This document shows positions 7,137 to 15,993 of a stretch of DNA of 64,000 bases, one piece after another. A model generated the notes under the pieces. It was not told the origin of the DNA and searched no databases. It saw nothing but the letters and a program-made list of their open reading frames with translations. This DNA is from Wolinella sp963540505 (GTDB taxonomy: Bacteria; Campylobacterota; Campylobacteria; Campylobacterales; Helicobacteraceae). A program made the position numbers and the translations under genes. The stretch covers positions 1 to 64,000 of the forward strand of contig CAUTMV010000009.1 in the NCBI GenBank assembly GCA_963540505.1. The letters run 5' to 3'. The stretch's first letter is position 1. Each line of letters opens with the position of its first letter.

Positions 7137-8161
7137 GCTCGATACAAAGTCTGAAAAAATACCTTTTTGGCAATCTCGCACAGCTATTTTTTCCAATTTT
7201 TCTCGTGCTTTTTTTTATCTCTTCGGTAGTTTTGTTCATTAAGATTGCTGGCGTTACTTTTGTCGTGAAAATGAGCTTTATTGAGCTTTTTGAGCTCTAT
7301 TCATATTCGCTTCCCCTGGTGATCTCTTTTGTGATTCCCATTACCTTTTTTGCCGCTTGCGTCATTTCGCTTGCAAAATTGTCTCAAGAGTATGAGTTGC
7401 CCGTGCTTTTTTCGCTTGGTTTTGCGCCCCTCTCGCTTGTGCGACTCTTTTTCCCTTTGGCGGTGCTTGTTTCGCTCCTCTTGCTTGTCATTTCACTCGC
7501 GCTTATTCCGCTCTCCAACGAAGCGTATGACCGCTTTTTGGATATGAAAAAAAGTAGCATTAATATCAATCTCAAACCCGCAGAATTCGGGCAGAAGCTC
7601 GGCGGATGGCTTGTGTATGTGGGCGGGCTTAAAGAGGAGGGCGAATATCAGGACGTTGTGATGTTTTCCATGGGTGATTTGGAGCGCGAGAGCTTCATCA
7701 CGGCTAAAGAGGCGCGCGTGGAGAATCGCGAGGGAATCCTCGAGCTTTCGCTATTTAATGGAAGTGCCTATTTTGAGGAAGAGGAGATGAAGCGCATTGA
7801 TTATGAGCGAATGCTTATCCGAGACCTCGCCACTGCCAGCCACGAGCGTCCGCTTGGAGTTTTGGGCTACTGGGAGCAAGCAAGCGGCAGCAGCCGTGTC
7901 GCGCGCAAGCTCTCAAGCTCAATTCTCATCTCGCTTTTCCCCTTTGCTTCGTTATTTTTTATCCCGCTTTTTGGCGTAATGCACCCGCGATTTCGCAAAA
8001 ATTACTCCTATTTTTATGTCATTTTTGCGACGGGATTTTTCTACGCGCTCGTCCATTTTGCCTCAAACTACTTCCCCTTCGTGGGAATCCCTGTCGTCTT
8101 TTTTGCGTGGCTTTTGCTCGGCTATATCCTCTATCGTCGCTTCATCGTCCCTTATTATTAA
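7133..8161 (+). CDS. lptF: LptF/LptG-family LPS export permease
   Basis: Protein of 342 aa of the YjgP/YjgQ family. Three N-terminal membrane segments (roughly residues 16-37, 56-78 and 95-125) are followed by a periplasmic beta-rich region (about 140-235) and three C-terminal segments (about 260-340). With LptB and LptC such permeases extract LPS from the inner membrane and pass it to the periplasmic bridge. LptF versus LptG is not certain; Campylobacterota usually have separate paralogues. The start overlaps pilD by four bases and the stop overlaps truA by one (TAATG), so the genes form one transcription unit. Confidence 0.82.
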   Translation: MSSIQSLKKYLFGNLAQLFFPIFLVLFFISSVVLFIKIAGVTFVVKMSFIELFELYSYSLPLVISFVIPITFFAACVISLAKLSQEYELPVLFSLGFAPLSLVRLFFPLAVLVSLLLLVISLALIPLSNEAYDRFLDMKKSSININLKPAEFGQKLGGWLVYVGGLKEEGEYQDVVMFSMGDLERESFITAKEARVENREGILELSLFNGSAYFEEEEMKRIDYERMLIRDLATASHERPLGVLGYWEQASGSSRVARKLSSSILISLFPFASLFFIPLFGVMHPRFRKNYSYFYVIFATGFFYALVHFASNYFPFVGIPVVFFAWLLLGYILYRRFIVPYY

Positions 8162-8916
8162 TGAAGACTTTGCTTGCGTTTATCGAATATGATGGGAGTG
8201 CCTTTTATGGCTCACAGTCTCAAGAGAGATTGCCCAGCGTCGCGGCAAGCTTGCAAGCGGCGTTGCATAGTATGGGAATCGCCTCTAAAGCACGCTTTAG
8301 CGGGCGCACGGATAGGGGCGTGCATGCGAGGAATCAGGCGGTGAGCTTTGAGATTCCCTACCAAATCACGCGAGAATCACTCTGCTTAAAGCTCAATCAC
8401 AAGCTCGCTCCGCATATTCGCATTCGCCGTCTCTATGAAGCTCCTGCGCTCTTTAATCCCCGCTTTAAAGCGCGAACGCGCACCTATCGTTATATCATGA
8501 GCGGCGCGGTTCATGCCTTTAATGCGCGCTATGTTACCCGCGGGGAAATCACACAGGAATCGCTCATAAAGGAGGCGTTGCAAAAGATTGTCGGGCGACA
8601 CGATTTTTCGCTTTTTAAGAAAAATGGCAGCGGCGAGAAAAACAGCACACGCACGATCTATTCGGCTAAACTCTACAAATACCGTGATTTCTGGATTTTT
8701 CGCATTACGGGCGATAGCTTTTTGCGCTTGCAGATTCGGCTTTTAATCGGCGCGCTTCTTGAGCTGGATCGGGGCATAATTACGCTTGAGCAATTTATGC
8801 TCCAGCTACGCGCACAAGAGCGATACACGCACACACCCGCGCCAAGCTACGGGCTTTATCTGTGTGGCGTGGGATTTGGCGAGGAGCTTTGGAGGGGGAA
8901 TTTTGGCGAGCTTTGA
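8161..8916 (+). CDS. truA: tRNA pseudouridine(38-40) synthase
   Basis: Protein of 251 aa. It converts uridines 38-40 of the tRNA anticodon stem to pseudouridine. The catalytic Asp is in SGRTDRGVHARNQ near residue 50, and TRTYRYI and SFLRLQIRLLIGAL are typical TruA segments. The frame is open further upstream, but homology begins with MKTLLAFIEYDG at 8161, which overlaps the preceding stop by one base. The TTG start of the next gene lies inside its last 14 bases. Confidence 0.93.
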   Translation: MKTLLAFIEYDGSAFYGSQSQERLPSVAASLQAALHSMGIASKARFSGRTDRGVHARNQAVSFEIPYQITRESLCLKLNHKLAPHIRIRRLYEAPALFNPRFKARTRTYRYIMSGAVHAFNARYVTRGEITQESLIKEALQKIVGRHDFSLFKKNGSGEKNSTRTIYSAKLYKYRDFWIFRITGDSFLRLQIRLLIGALLELDRGIITLEQFMLQLRAQERYTHTPAPSYGLYLCGVGFGEELWRGNFGEL

Positions 8917-9628
8917 TCTTTATACTATTTTCAGTATCGCATTTTTGGCGAGTTTTGGGCATTGTGCGGGAATGTGCGGGGGAATCGTGCTTGCCTATTC
9001 GAGCGTCAAAATCTCACCCGATTCCCCCATCTTTAGAGCAATCTATTCGCACCTGCTCTATTCGCTCGGACGTGTGAGCTCTTATGCGCTTTTGGGCGCG
9101 TTTTTTGGGGCTTTAGGCGCGGTGGTAGCGATCACCCCTCTAGCTCGTGCATGGCTTTTTATCTTAATAGGAATCTCCATGGCACTCCTAGGAATCGCCC
9201 TTGCATTTTTCCCAAAAATTCTCGCCAATTTTGAGCCTTCAACAAATTTCTCACCCCATTTTGCGCAAATCTTCCGCACGCTTCTCTCCTCACAAACCCG
9301 TGCGAGTTTCTATTTTCTCGGGATTTTGAATGGCTTTTTGCCCTGTGGTTTAGTCTATTTTTTTGCCCTTAGTGCCGCTTCCAGCGCGTCCGTCTTTTAT
9401 GGAGCGCTCAGCATGGGAGTGTTTGGTTTAGCGACGATTCCCGCACTTTTCAGCCTCGCACTCATCACGGGAATCGCCCAGAAAAGCGCGCTTAGAGGAG
9501 TGTTTATGAAAATTTCCGCCCTGCTTATTTTCCTCTTTGGAATCTACACATTGCTTAAAGGCTACTACCTCCTAAGTGACCCAAGCGGTGCGAATACGCC
9601 GAAGTTTTTTGGTTGCACGTTATGCTAA
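8903..9628 (+). CDS. TauE/SafE-family (UreH-like) membrane protein
   Basis: Protein of about 241 aa with six or seven membrane segments. The motif FGHCAGMCGGI near residue 17 and LPCGLVY in the second half are the paired Cys-containing signatures of the 'UreH-like/DsbD_2' branch of the TauE/SafE superfamily, often linked to metal transport or cytochrome oxidase maturation. I chose the TTG at 8903 because GGAGGGGGAA lies directly before it; the ORF could extend to 8786, but that would add a long tail inside truA. Substrate unknown. It overlaps gmhB by seven bases. Confidence 0.75.
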   Translation: MASFDLYTIFSIAFLASFGHCAGMCGGIVLAYSSVKISPDSPIFRAIYSHLLYSLGRVSSYALLGAFFGALGAVVAITPLARAWLFILIGISMALLGIALAFFPKILANFEPSTNFSPHFAQIFRTLLSSQTRASFYFLGILNGFLPCGLVYFFALSAASSASVFYGALSMGVFGLATIPALFSLALITGIAQKSALRGVFMKISALLIFLFGIYTLLKGYYLLSDPSGANTPKFFGCTLC

Positions 9629-10188
9629 GAAGAGCTCTTTTTCTTGATCGAGACGGCGTGATGAATGTCGATACGGGTTATGTGTATAAGGAGAGCGAGT
9701 GGCGGTTTATGGAGGGGATTTTTCCTCTTTTGCGCTATTTTAAGGAGCACGATTTTTTGCTTTTGCTTGCGACCAACCAGTCGGGAATCGCCCGCGGATA
9801 CTACACGATTGAGGATTTTATCAGGCTGTCAAATTTCATGCAAAACTCGCTGCAAAAAGAGCTTGGTTTTATGCTTGATGGGATCTATTTTTGCCCGCAT
9901 GCGCCGAGCGATTCCTGCATGTGTCGCAAACCTCACCCAGGAATGATTAGGCAGGGAATCGGGGATTTTGGCATTGATCCTGCGCGCTCGTTTATCATCG
10001 GCGATAAAATGAGCGATATTGAGGCGGGGAGTGGCGCGAACATCGCACATCGCGTCTTATTTGAGAGCGGGGGCGCACAAGAGGAGTGCTTTGCGCTAGA
10101 ATCTCGCCCTAACAAGCCCACTTTTATTGTCAATTCGCTAATCTCGCTTATTAATTTTTTGGAAAAGAGCGACTATTTAAAGGAGTGA
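9622..10188 (+). CDS. gmhB: D-glycero-D-manno-heptose 1,7-bisphosphate phosphatase
   Basis: Protein of 188 aa, a HAD-superfamily phosphatase in ADP-heptose synthesis for LPS inner core. The nucleophile motif is FLDRDGVMNVD at residues 6-16. The Cys/His zinc loop CPHAPSDSCMCRKPHPG near residue 95 is diagnostic for GmhB, and IIGDKMSDIEAG holds the final Asp residues. An in-frame TTG lies three codons upstream; the ATG at 9622 is preferred. It is the first of four heptose genes in the order gmhB-hldD-hldE-gmhA, as in C. jejuni. Confidence 0.92.
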   Translation: MLRRALFLDRDGVMNVDTGYVYKESEWRFMEGIFPLLRYFKEHDFLLLLATNQSGIARGYYTIEDFIRLSNFMQNSLQKELGFMLDGIYFCPHAPSDSCMCRKPHPGMIRQGIGDFGIDPARSFIIGDKMSDIEAGSGANIAHRVLFESGGAQEECFALESRPNKPTFIVNSLISLINFLEKSDYLKE

Positions 10189-10190
10189 AA

Positions 10191-11192
10191 ATGCAATATA
10201 TCGAGGATACACTTGCGGGCAAGACTATCGTAATTACGGGTGGTGCAGGCTTTATCGGAAGTAATTTGGCGCACTATTTTGACACCTATCACAAGGCTGC
10301 GCGCGTGATCGTTTTTGATAGTTTTCAAAATGAGGAGCGATTTCCTAGCGGGAATCTAAAAAGCCTCGGGCATTTTAAAAATCTGCTCGGATTTAGCGGT
10401 GAAATCATCGCGGGGAATATCAATAACGCCGAAGATCTGAAGCGACTTTATGATTATAATATCGACTACATTTTCCACGAGGCGGCGATTTCGGATACGA
10501 CGGTGCTCAATCAGGAGCTGATGATTCGCAGTAACACCAATGCCTTTAAGGATCTGCTCGATTTGGCGATGAGTAAGGGCGCACGCATGATTTATGCCTC
10601 AAGTGCAGGCACATACGGTAACACGCCCGCGCCCAATCGCGTGGGGAGCAATGAGATTCCCGAGAATGTCTATGGCTTTAGCAAGCTCTCTATGGATCAT
10701 CTTGCTTACAGATATATGAGTCTTTATCCCGATTCTCGCATTGTGGGCTTGCGATATTTTAATGTCTATGGCGAGCGGGAATTTTACAAGGGCAAAACTG
10801 CCTCGATGATCCTCCAGCTGGGGCTTCAAGCTCTGTGCGATAAAAAGGTGCGGCTTTTTGAGTTTGGCGAGCAAAAGCGCGACTTTGTCTATATTCAGGA
10901 CGTGTTGCAAGCCAATATCCGCGCGATGAATGCCCTTAAGAGCGGCGTTTTTAATGTCGGATGCGGAGTGGCACGCACCTATAATGACATCGTAAATGCG
11001 CTAAAGGCGGAGCTAGGCGATTTTGAAGTGGAATATTTCAAAAATCCCTATAAATTTTTCCAAAATCATACCGAAGCGGACATCGCCTCTACGCGGGAAT
11101 CGCTGGGATATGAGCCTAGATTCCCGCTAGAAGCGGGAGTGAAGAGCTACATGGAAGAGATTAAGCGAATTTATCATGAGCAAAATGCATGA
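10191..11192 (+). CDS. hldD: ADP-glyceromanno-heptose 6-epimerase
   Basis: Protein of 333 aa, an extended short-chain dehydrogenase/epimerase that converts ADP-D-glycero- to ADP-L-glycero-D-manno-heptose. The NADP-binding GGAGFIGSNL is near residue 18 and the catalytic Tyr-x-x-x-Lys is in NVYGFSKLSMD. RYFNVYGERE is also typical. AAGGAG at 10180-10185 sits five bases before the ATG; an in-frame GTG at 10185 overlaps the gmhB stop but lies within the ribosome site, so the ATG is preferred. The following gene overlaps it by four bases. Confidence 0.93.
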   Translation: MQYIEDTLAGKTIVITGGAGFIGSNLAHYFDTYHKAARVIVFDSFQNEERFPSGNLKSLGHFKNLLGFSGEIIAGNINNAEDLKRLYDYNIDYIFHEAAISDTTVLNQELMIRSNTNAFKDLLDLAMSKGARMIYASSAGTYGNTPAPNRVGSNEIPENVYGFSKLSMDHLAYRYMSLYPDSRIVGLRYFNVYGEREFYKGKTASMILQLGLQALCDKKVRLFEFGEQKRDFVYIQDVLQANIRAMNALKSGVFNVGCGVARTYNDIVNALKAELGDFEVEYFKNPYKFFQNHTEADIASTRESLGYEPRFPLEAGVKSYMEEIKRIYHEQNA

Positions 11193-12616
11193 TTAGCGCG
11201 TTTCACGCGGATAAGAAGCCCACGATTCTCGTCGTGGGGGATTTGATGATGGATCACTACATTTGGGGCGGGTGTGAGCGCATTTCGCCCGAAGCACCTG
11301 TGCAGGTGATCGATGTGAAGCGCGAGAGCAAGAGCCTTGGCGGTGCGTGCAACGTGATGAATAACCTCATCGCGCTTGATTCTTGCGTCATTGCGTGTGG
11401 AGTAATCGGCAAGGATAGCGTGGGTGAGGAGCTTTTAGGTATTTTGCGTTCGCTTGGGATTAAGGAGAATGGAATTGTTGTGCAGTCTTCCCGCCCCACG
11501 ACCAAAAAAAGTCGTATCATCGCCTCAAATCAGCAGGTCGTGCGTGTGGATTGGGAGAGCAAGGGCGATATTTGCGCCCACACACAGGAGCGACTTTTAG
11601 AAGTTATTCACTCAAACATTGATAAATGCGATATTGTGATCCTTTCTGACTATGGAAAGGGCGTGCTTACGCCCTCGCTTACGCAAACAATCATTAAAGA
11701 AGCAAAAAACAAAAACAAGCGCGTGCTTGTCGATCCAAAGGGCAAAGATTACGCGAAATACCGTGGTGCGAGCCTCCTTACGCCCAATAAAAAAGAGGTG
11801 CGGGAATCCACGGGGATTGAGATTGGCGGCGAAGAGAGTTTGCGCGAGGCTCTATGTGCGCTTAAGGAGATGTGCGCACTGGAATTTTCCGTTATTACGC
11901 TGAGTGAAGATGGGATTGCGATTTTTGAAAATGATGTGGAGCGCATTCCTACGATTGCTCGGGAAGTGTATGACGTTACAGGCGCGGGAGATACGGTCAT
12001 TGCTTCGCTTGCGTATGGTTTGGCATCAGGATTCCCGCTTCGTGAATGCGCGCTCTTTGCCAACGCCGCCGCTGCGGTTGTAGTGGGAAAAATCGGCAGT
12101 GCCACGGCTACCCATGAGGAGATTGCCAAATATCTGCACGCAATTCAAGAGGGTTACACACAAGCGCGGGTTTTACAAAAAGAGGCAATGCAAAAAGTCG
12201 TGGAATCCTTGCGTCTGCACGGGCAAAAAGTGGTCTTCACAAACGGTTGTTTTGATATTTTGCACGCAGGGCATGTGCAATATTTACAAAAAGCTAAAGA
12301 GCTTGGAGATTGTCTCATCGTGGGGCTAAATAGCGATGATTCCGTGCAGAGGCTCAAAGGGGAGGGTCGTCCTATTAATAGCGAACAAGATCGCGCTTTG
12401 GTGCTTGCTGCGCTCGAATCGGTGGATTATGTAGTAATTTTTAGCGAGGATACACCCTATGAGCTCATTCAGAGCCTGAAGCCTGATGTTTTGGTTAAGG
12501 GCAAAGATTACGAAGGTAAGGAGGTCGTGGGCAGCGAACTCGTCAAAGAGGTGCGACTCATTGAGTTTTTGGCAGGGCGCAGCACGAGCAATATTGTGAA
12601 AAAAATCAAAGGGTAA
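11189..12616 (+). CDS. hldE: bifunctional heptose 7-phosphate kinase / heptose 1-phosphate adenylyltransferase
   Basis: Protein of 475 aa combining two enzymes. Residues 1 to about 320 are a ribokinase/PfkB-type kinase (GGACNVMNNL near residue 52; VTGAGDTVIASLAYG near residue 260, holding the catalytic Asp). Residues from about 340 on are a cytidylyltransferase-type domain with VFTNGCFDILHAGHV, including HxGH. Together they phosphorylate heptose 7-phosphate at C1 and, after GmhB action, add AMP. The full-length fusion is intact. The start overlaps hldD by four bases. Confidence 0.95.
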   Translation: MISAFHADKKPTILVVGDLMMDHYIWGGCERISPEAPVQVIDVKRESKSLGGACNVMNNLIALDSCVIACGVIGKDSVGEELLGILRSLGIKENGIVVQSSRPTTKKSRIIASNQQVVRVDWESKGDICAHTQERLLEVIHSNIDKCDIVILSDYGKGVLTPSLTQTIIKEAKNKNKRVLVDPKGKDYAKYRGASLLTPNKKEVRESTGIEIGGEESLREALCALKEMCALEFSVITLSEDGIAIFENDVERIPTIAREVYDVTGAGDTVIASLAYGLASGFPLRECALFANAAAAVVVGKIGSATATHEEIAKYLHAIQEGYTQARVLQKEAMQKVVESLRLHGQKVVFTNGCFDILHAGHVQYLQKAKELGDCLIVGLNSDDSVQRLKGEGRPINSEQDRALVLAALESVDYVVIFSEDTPYELIQSLKPDVLVKGKDYEGKEVVGSELVKEVRLIEFLAGRSTSNIVKKIKG

Positions 12617-12618
12617 AA

Positions 12619-13194
12619 ATGCAAGATACGGAATTTATTCAACAAGAGCTAAATGATCACATTCAGACGGCGCAACGCACGCTCGCAGAGCTCACGCCGC
12701 AGCTTCAGGCAGTGGTGGAGCGGGCGAGTGAGTGTCTGAAGCGCGGCGGGAAGATTTTGCTTTTTGGCAACGGCGGGAGTGCGGCTGATGCGCAACATAT
12801 CGCTGCGGAGCTCACGGGAAGATACAAAAAGGAACGCCCTGCGCTTGCGGCGATTGCTTTGACGACGGACACTTCGGCTCTCACGGCGATTGGTAATGAT
12901 TATGGCTATGAGCGCGTATTTTCAAGACAAGTGGAGGCTCTAGCGAATAAGGGCGATCTTTTGGTGGGAATCTCCACAAGCGGTAATTCTCAAAATGTGC
13001 TCTTGGCCTTTGAAGTAGGGCGTAAAATCGGCTGCTTTTGCGTGGGAATGAGCGGACGCGATGGGGGCAAAATGAATGAAGCGTGCGATATTAATCTCGT
13101 GATCCCGAGTCATGATACGCCCCGCATTCAGGAGATGCACATCACGCTCGCGCATATTCTTTGTCATCTAGTCGAGGAGCGTATGGTATCTTGA
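12619..13194 (+). CDS. gmhA: sedoheptulose 7-phosphate isomerase
   Basis: Protein of 191 aa, a SIS-domain isomerase that makes D-glycero-D-manno-heptose 7-phosphate, the first step of the pathway. LLFGNGGSAADAQHIAAEL near residue 49 and GISTSGNSQNVLLA near residue 115 are the sugar-phosphate loops. The His/Glu ligand region is MHITLAHILCHLVEE near the end. It closes the heptose set; its TGA overlaps the TTG start of the next gene. Confidence 0.93.
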   Translation: MQDTEFIQQELNDHIQTAQRTLAELTPQLQAVVERASECLKRGGKILLFGNGGSAADAQHIAAELTGRYKKERPALAAIALTTDTSALTAIGNDYGYERVFSRQVEALANKGDLLVGISTSGNSQNVLLAFEVGRKIGCFCVGMSGRDGGKMNEACDINLVIPSHDTPRIQEMHITLAHILCHLVEERMVS

Positions 13195-13811
13195 GTGGGG
13201 GAATCTTCCGTGCGAGTATTCACGCGCTTGAGAAAAGCGGGGAATCGCTTGCGTTTTTCTTGGATAAGCGACTGCAAAATGGGGGAATCGAGCTTCCGTG
13301 GGTGGATATCGTGCTGGGCGGCGAGCGGATTTTCGCGCTTTTGAATGACGGGCGTATTAGGGGCGTGATGATTCATGAGGCGGTTGTGAATGATGCGGAT
13401 TTTCAGCGTCAGGGCGCACCTTGTTTTCACTTTGCTCCGTGTGCGAATGTGCGCGAAATCCTAGCGCAAAGGGAGGATTCCTTTAGGTTTCTTGCGAGTA
13501 TTCCCAAGGGGAGCGGCTTTGATTTTAAAACAACTTCTCTAGGGGGTATGGAGCTGCGATTTTTCCGCGATAGTCCGCTTGAGCCCTGTTCGCTATGTAA
13601 AGAGTCCTTAAGTATGGAATCTAGCGTGGAGAACGCATTGGATTTTAACCAACTCATGGATAAAACTTTGGGCGAGATTACTCAGGAGGATTTCAAACAA
13701 TTGCGAGATAATCTCGTAGCTCAAGGGCTTTTGGAGCTTAGCTCCCATGAGCTGCTGCGCGAACACAACGGTGCGAGAATCGTGCGCCGAAAAGATAATA
13801 AAAACTTATAG
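13191..13811 (+). CDS. protein of unknown function, upstream of nrdD
   Basis: I do not recognise this 206-aa soluble protein. The preferred start is the TTG at 13191, which overlaps the gmhA stop (TTGA) with AGGAG about 11 bases before it; a further in-frame TTG lies at 13161. The middle holds a Cys/His-containing stretch (APCFHFAPCANV near residue 76) and a CxxC motif (LEPCSLCKE near residue 132), suggesting a bound metal or redox-active thiols. The C-terminus is charged and helical. It sits between the heptose genes and the anaerobic reductase, ten bases before nrdD, so it may be co-expressed with nrdD. Confidence 0.6.
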   Translation: MSGGIFRASIHALEKSGESLAFFLDKRLQNGGIELPWVDIVLGGERIFALLNDGRIRGVMIHEAVVNDADFQRQGAPCFHFAPCANVREILAQREDSFRFLASIPKGSGFDFKTTSLGGMELRFFRDSPLEPCSLCKESLSMESSVENALDFNQLMDKTLGEITQEDFKQLRDNLVAQGLLELSSHELLREHNGARIVRRKDNKNL

Positions 13812-13821
13812 AGAGAGGGTC

Positions 13822-15930
13822 ATGATCGAGTCTATTTTAAAACGTGATGGTCGCAGGGAGGCTTTTGCCGCCTTCAAGATCGAAGATGCAATCAAAAAGG
13901 CATTTAGCAGTGTGAATGCGGATTATGACACGGAGATTTTCGCGCGCGTGCTCGCGGGGGTAAAGCGTGATAAGCTCAACAGCGTGGAGGCTATTCAGGA
14001 TTCCATCGAGCTTGAGCTGCATAAAGCGGGCTATTTTAGCGTGATGAAGTCGTTTATGAACTACCGATTCCTGCACAAAATGCAGCGTGAGCACATCGCG
14101 GGGCTCAACGAGGATACGACTTATGTGAATTCCACGCAGAGTGTCGAGGAATACATCAACAAGGAGGATTGGCGCATTAACGCCAACGCCAACACGGGCT
14201 ATTCCAATGCAGGGCTTGTGAACAATCTCGCCGGCAAGCTCATCGCAAACTACTGGCTTGATCGCGTGTATAGTCGCGAGGAGGGGTATGCGCATCGAAA
14301 CGGTGATGTGCATATTCACGACTTGGACTGTTTGAGCGGATATTGCGCGGGCTGGAGCTTGCGCGCACTCCTCAATGAGGGCTTTAACGGTGTGCGCGGA
14401 CGTGTGGAATCGCGCGCACCCAAGCATTTCCGCGAGGCTTTGGGTCAGATGGCAAACTTCCTAGGAATCTTGCAGAGCGAATGGGCGGGTGCGCAGGCGT
14501 TTAGTAGCTTTGATACCTACCTTGCGCCCTATGTTTTCCGCGATCAGCTAGAGTTTAAGGAGATTAAAAAGGCGATTAGGAGCTTCATCTATAATCTAAA
14601 CGTCCCTGCGCGCTGGGGTCAGAGCCCTTTTACGAATATCACGATTGACTGGGTCGTGCCTGAGGATCTCAAAGAGCAGATTCCCACGCGCGAGAATGTC
14701 CATCTCTTTAGTGACCTCACAGACGACAGGACGCTGCTGGAGCTTGCGCAAGCGCGCGGGGCTCAGTCGCTTTTATCGATGAGCTATAAGCACTTTTTGC
14801 CCGAGATGAAGCAGATTGTGCGCGCCTATTATGAGGTCATGACGGAGGGCGATAAGACAGGGCAGCCCTTTACTTTTCCGATTCCTACTGTGAATATCAC
14901 GGAGGATTTTGACTGGTATGGCGAGAATACCGATCTGCTCTTTGAGAACACGGCGAAAATCGGGAGCAGCTATTTTCAGAATTTCATCGGCAGTCAATAT
15001 ATCCGCGATGAGGCGGGGAATCTCATCGAAAATCCCGAAGCCTATAAGCCAAATGCTGTGCGGAGCATGTGTTGTCGGCTTCAGCTTGATTTGCGCGAGC
15101 TCTTGCGGCGCGGGGGCGGGCTCTTTGGAAGTGCGGAGATGACCGGAAGTATCGGAGTGGTAACGATTAACATGGCGCGACTTGGTTATCGATTTAAGGG
15201 CGATCGCGAGGGGCTCATGCGCGAGCTCGTGCGACTCATGGAGCTTAGTAAAAGCACACTTGAGAAGAAGCGCACAAAAGTCACCGAGCTCTTTAATCGC
15301 GGGCTCTATCCCTATACAAAGCGGTATTTGCCGAGCTTCAACAACCACTTCTCTACCATCGGCGTGAATGGGATTAATGAGATGATTTTGAATTTCACGC
15401 GTGGCGAGAAGGACATCACGAGCGCGAGCGGGAAGCAGATGGCGAGCGAGATTTTGGAATTCATGCGCGAGAAAATCCGCTCCTATCAGGAGGAGAGCGG
15501 GAATCTTTACAATCTTGAGGCAACCCCTGCGGAGGGGACGACCTATCGCTTTGCTAAGGAAGATAAGAAGCGATTCCCCGATATTATCCAAGCGGGCATG
15601 GGCGAGAATATCTACTATACCAACAGCTCGCAGATTCCCGCGGGCTATACCGATGACCCCTTTGAGGCGCTGATGTTGCAAGATGAATTGCAGTGCAAAT
15701 ACACGGGCGGGACGGTGCTGCACCTTTACATGCGCGAGCGCATTTCAAATCCCGAGGCATGCAGGAAGCTCGTGAAGACTGTGATTACGAACTTCAAGCT
15801 CCCCTACATTACCGTCACGCCGATTTTTAGCGTCTGCCCCAAACACGGCTATCTAAGCGGCGAGCATGAGTATTGCCCGATTTGCGATGAAGAGGCGATG
15901 GCGGAGATGAGAATGGAGCAAGAAGCATAG
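13822..15930 (+). CDS. nrdD: anaerobic ribonucleoside-triphosphate reductase, main body lacking the glycyl-radical segment
   Basis: Protein of 702 aa. NrdD reduces ribonucleoside triphosphates to deoxynucleotides without oxygen. Residues 1-90 are an ATP-cone allosteric domain. The ten-stranded barrel follows, with HDLDCLSGYCAGWSL near residue 167, MCCRLQLDL near residue 414 and GGGLFGSAEMTGSIGVVTIN near residue 430. The C-terminus holds the four-Cys zinc site CPKHGY, then CPIC. In ordinary NrdD a glycyl-radical segment (R-V-x-G-Y) follows the zinc site in the same chain; here the chain ends with TAG 17 residues after its start, and that segment is encoded by the next small gene. ATG at 13822 is chosen by homology. 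Confidence 0.93.
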   Translation: MIESILKRDGRREAFAAFKIEDAIKKAFSSVNADYDTEIFARVLAGVKRDKLNSVEAIQDSIELELHKAGYFSVMKSFMNYRFLHKMQREHIAGLNEDTTYVNSTQSVEEYINKEDWRINANANTGYSNAGLVNNLAGKLIANYWLDRVYSREEGYAHRNGDVHIHDLDCLSGYCAGWSLRALLNEGFNGVRGRVESRAPKHFREALGQMANFLGILQSEWAGAQAFSSFDTYLAPYVFRDQLEFKEIKKAIRSFIYNLNVPARWGQSPFTNITIDWVVPEDLKEQIPTRENVHLFSDLTDDRTLLELAQARGAQSLLSMSYKHFLPEMKQIVRAYYEVMTEGDKTGQPFTFPIPTVNITEDFDWYGENTDLLFENTAKIGSSYFQNFIGSQYIRDEAGNLIENPEAYKPNAVRSMCCRLQLDLRELLRRGGGLFGSAEMTGSIGVVTINMARLGYRFKGDREGLMRELVRLMELSKSTLEKKRTKVTELFNRGLYPYTKRYLPSFNNHFSTIGVNGINEMILNFTRGEKDITSASGKQMASEILEFMREKIRSYQEESGNLYNLEATPAEGTTYRFAKEDKKRFPDIIQAGMGENIYYTNSSQIPAGYTDDPFEALMLQDELQCKYTGGTVLHLYMRERISNPEACRKLVKTVITNFKLPYITVTPIFSVCPKHGYLSGEHEYCPICDEEAMAEMRMEQEA

Positions 15931-15993
15931 TCTTTAACACATTTTTAGCTCCAGTCTATTAATATCACTCAACTCATAACGAAAGGATTCACT

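Noticed and set aside
8786..8902. Longer TauE/SafE-type protein starting at 8786
   Set aside because: The extra part lies wholly inside truA in another frame and is not hydrophobic like the rest; a strong ribosome site precedes the TTG at 8903.
14773..15723. Long minus-strand frame of 316 codons inside nrdD
   Set aside because: It is the antisense shadow of a GC-rich, well-conserved gene; the product has no recognisable domain and the plus-strand protein is clearly real. Similar shadows inside the RND adaptor (24893-25723) and hldE were rejected for the same reason.
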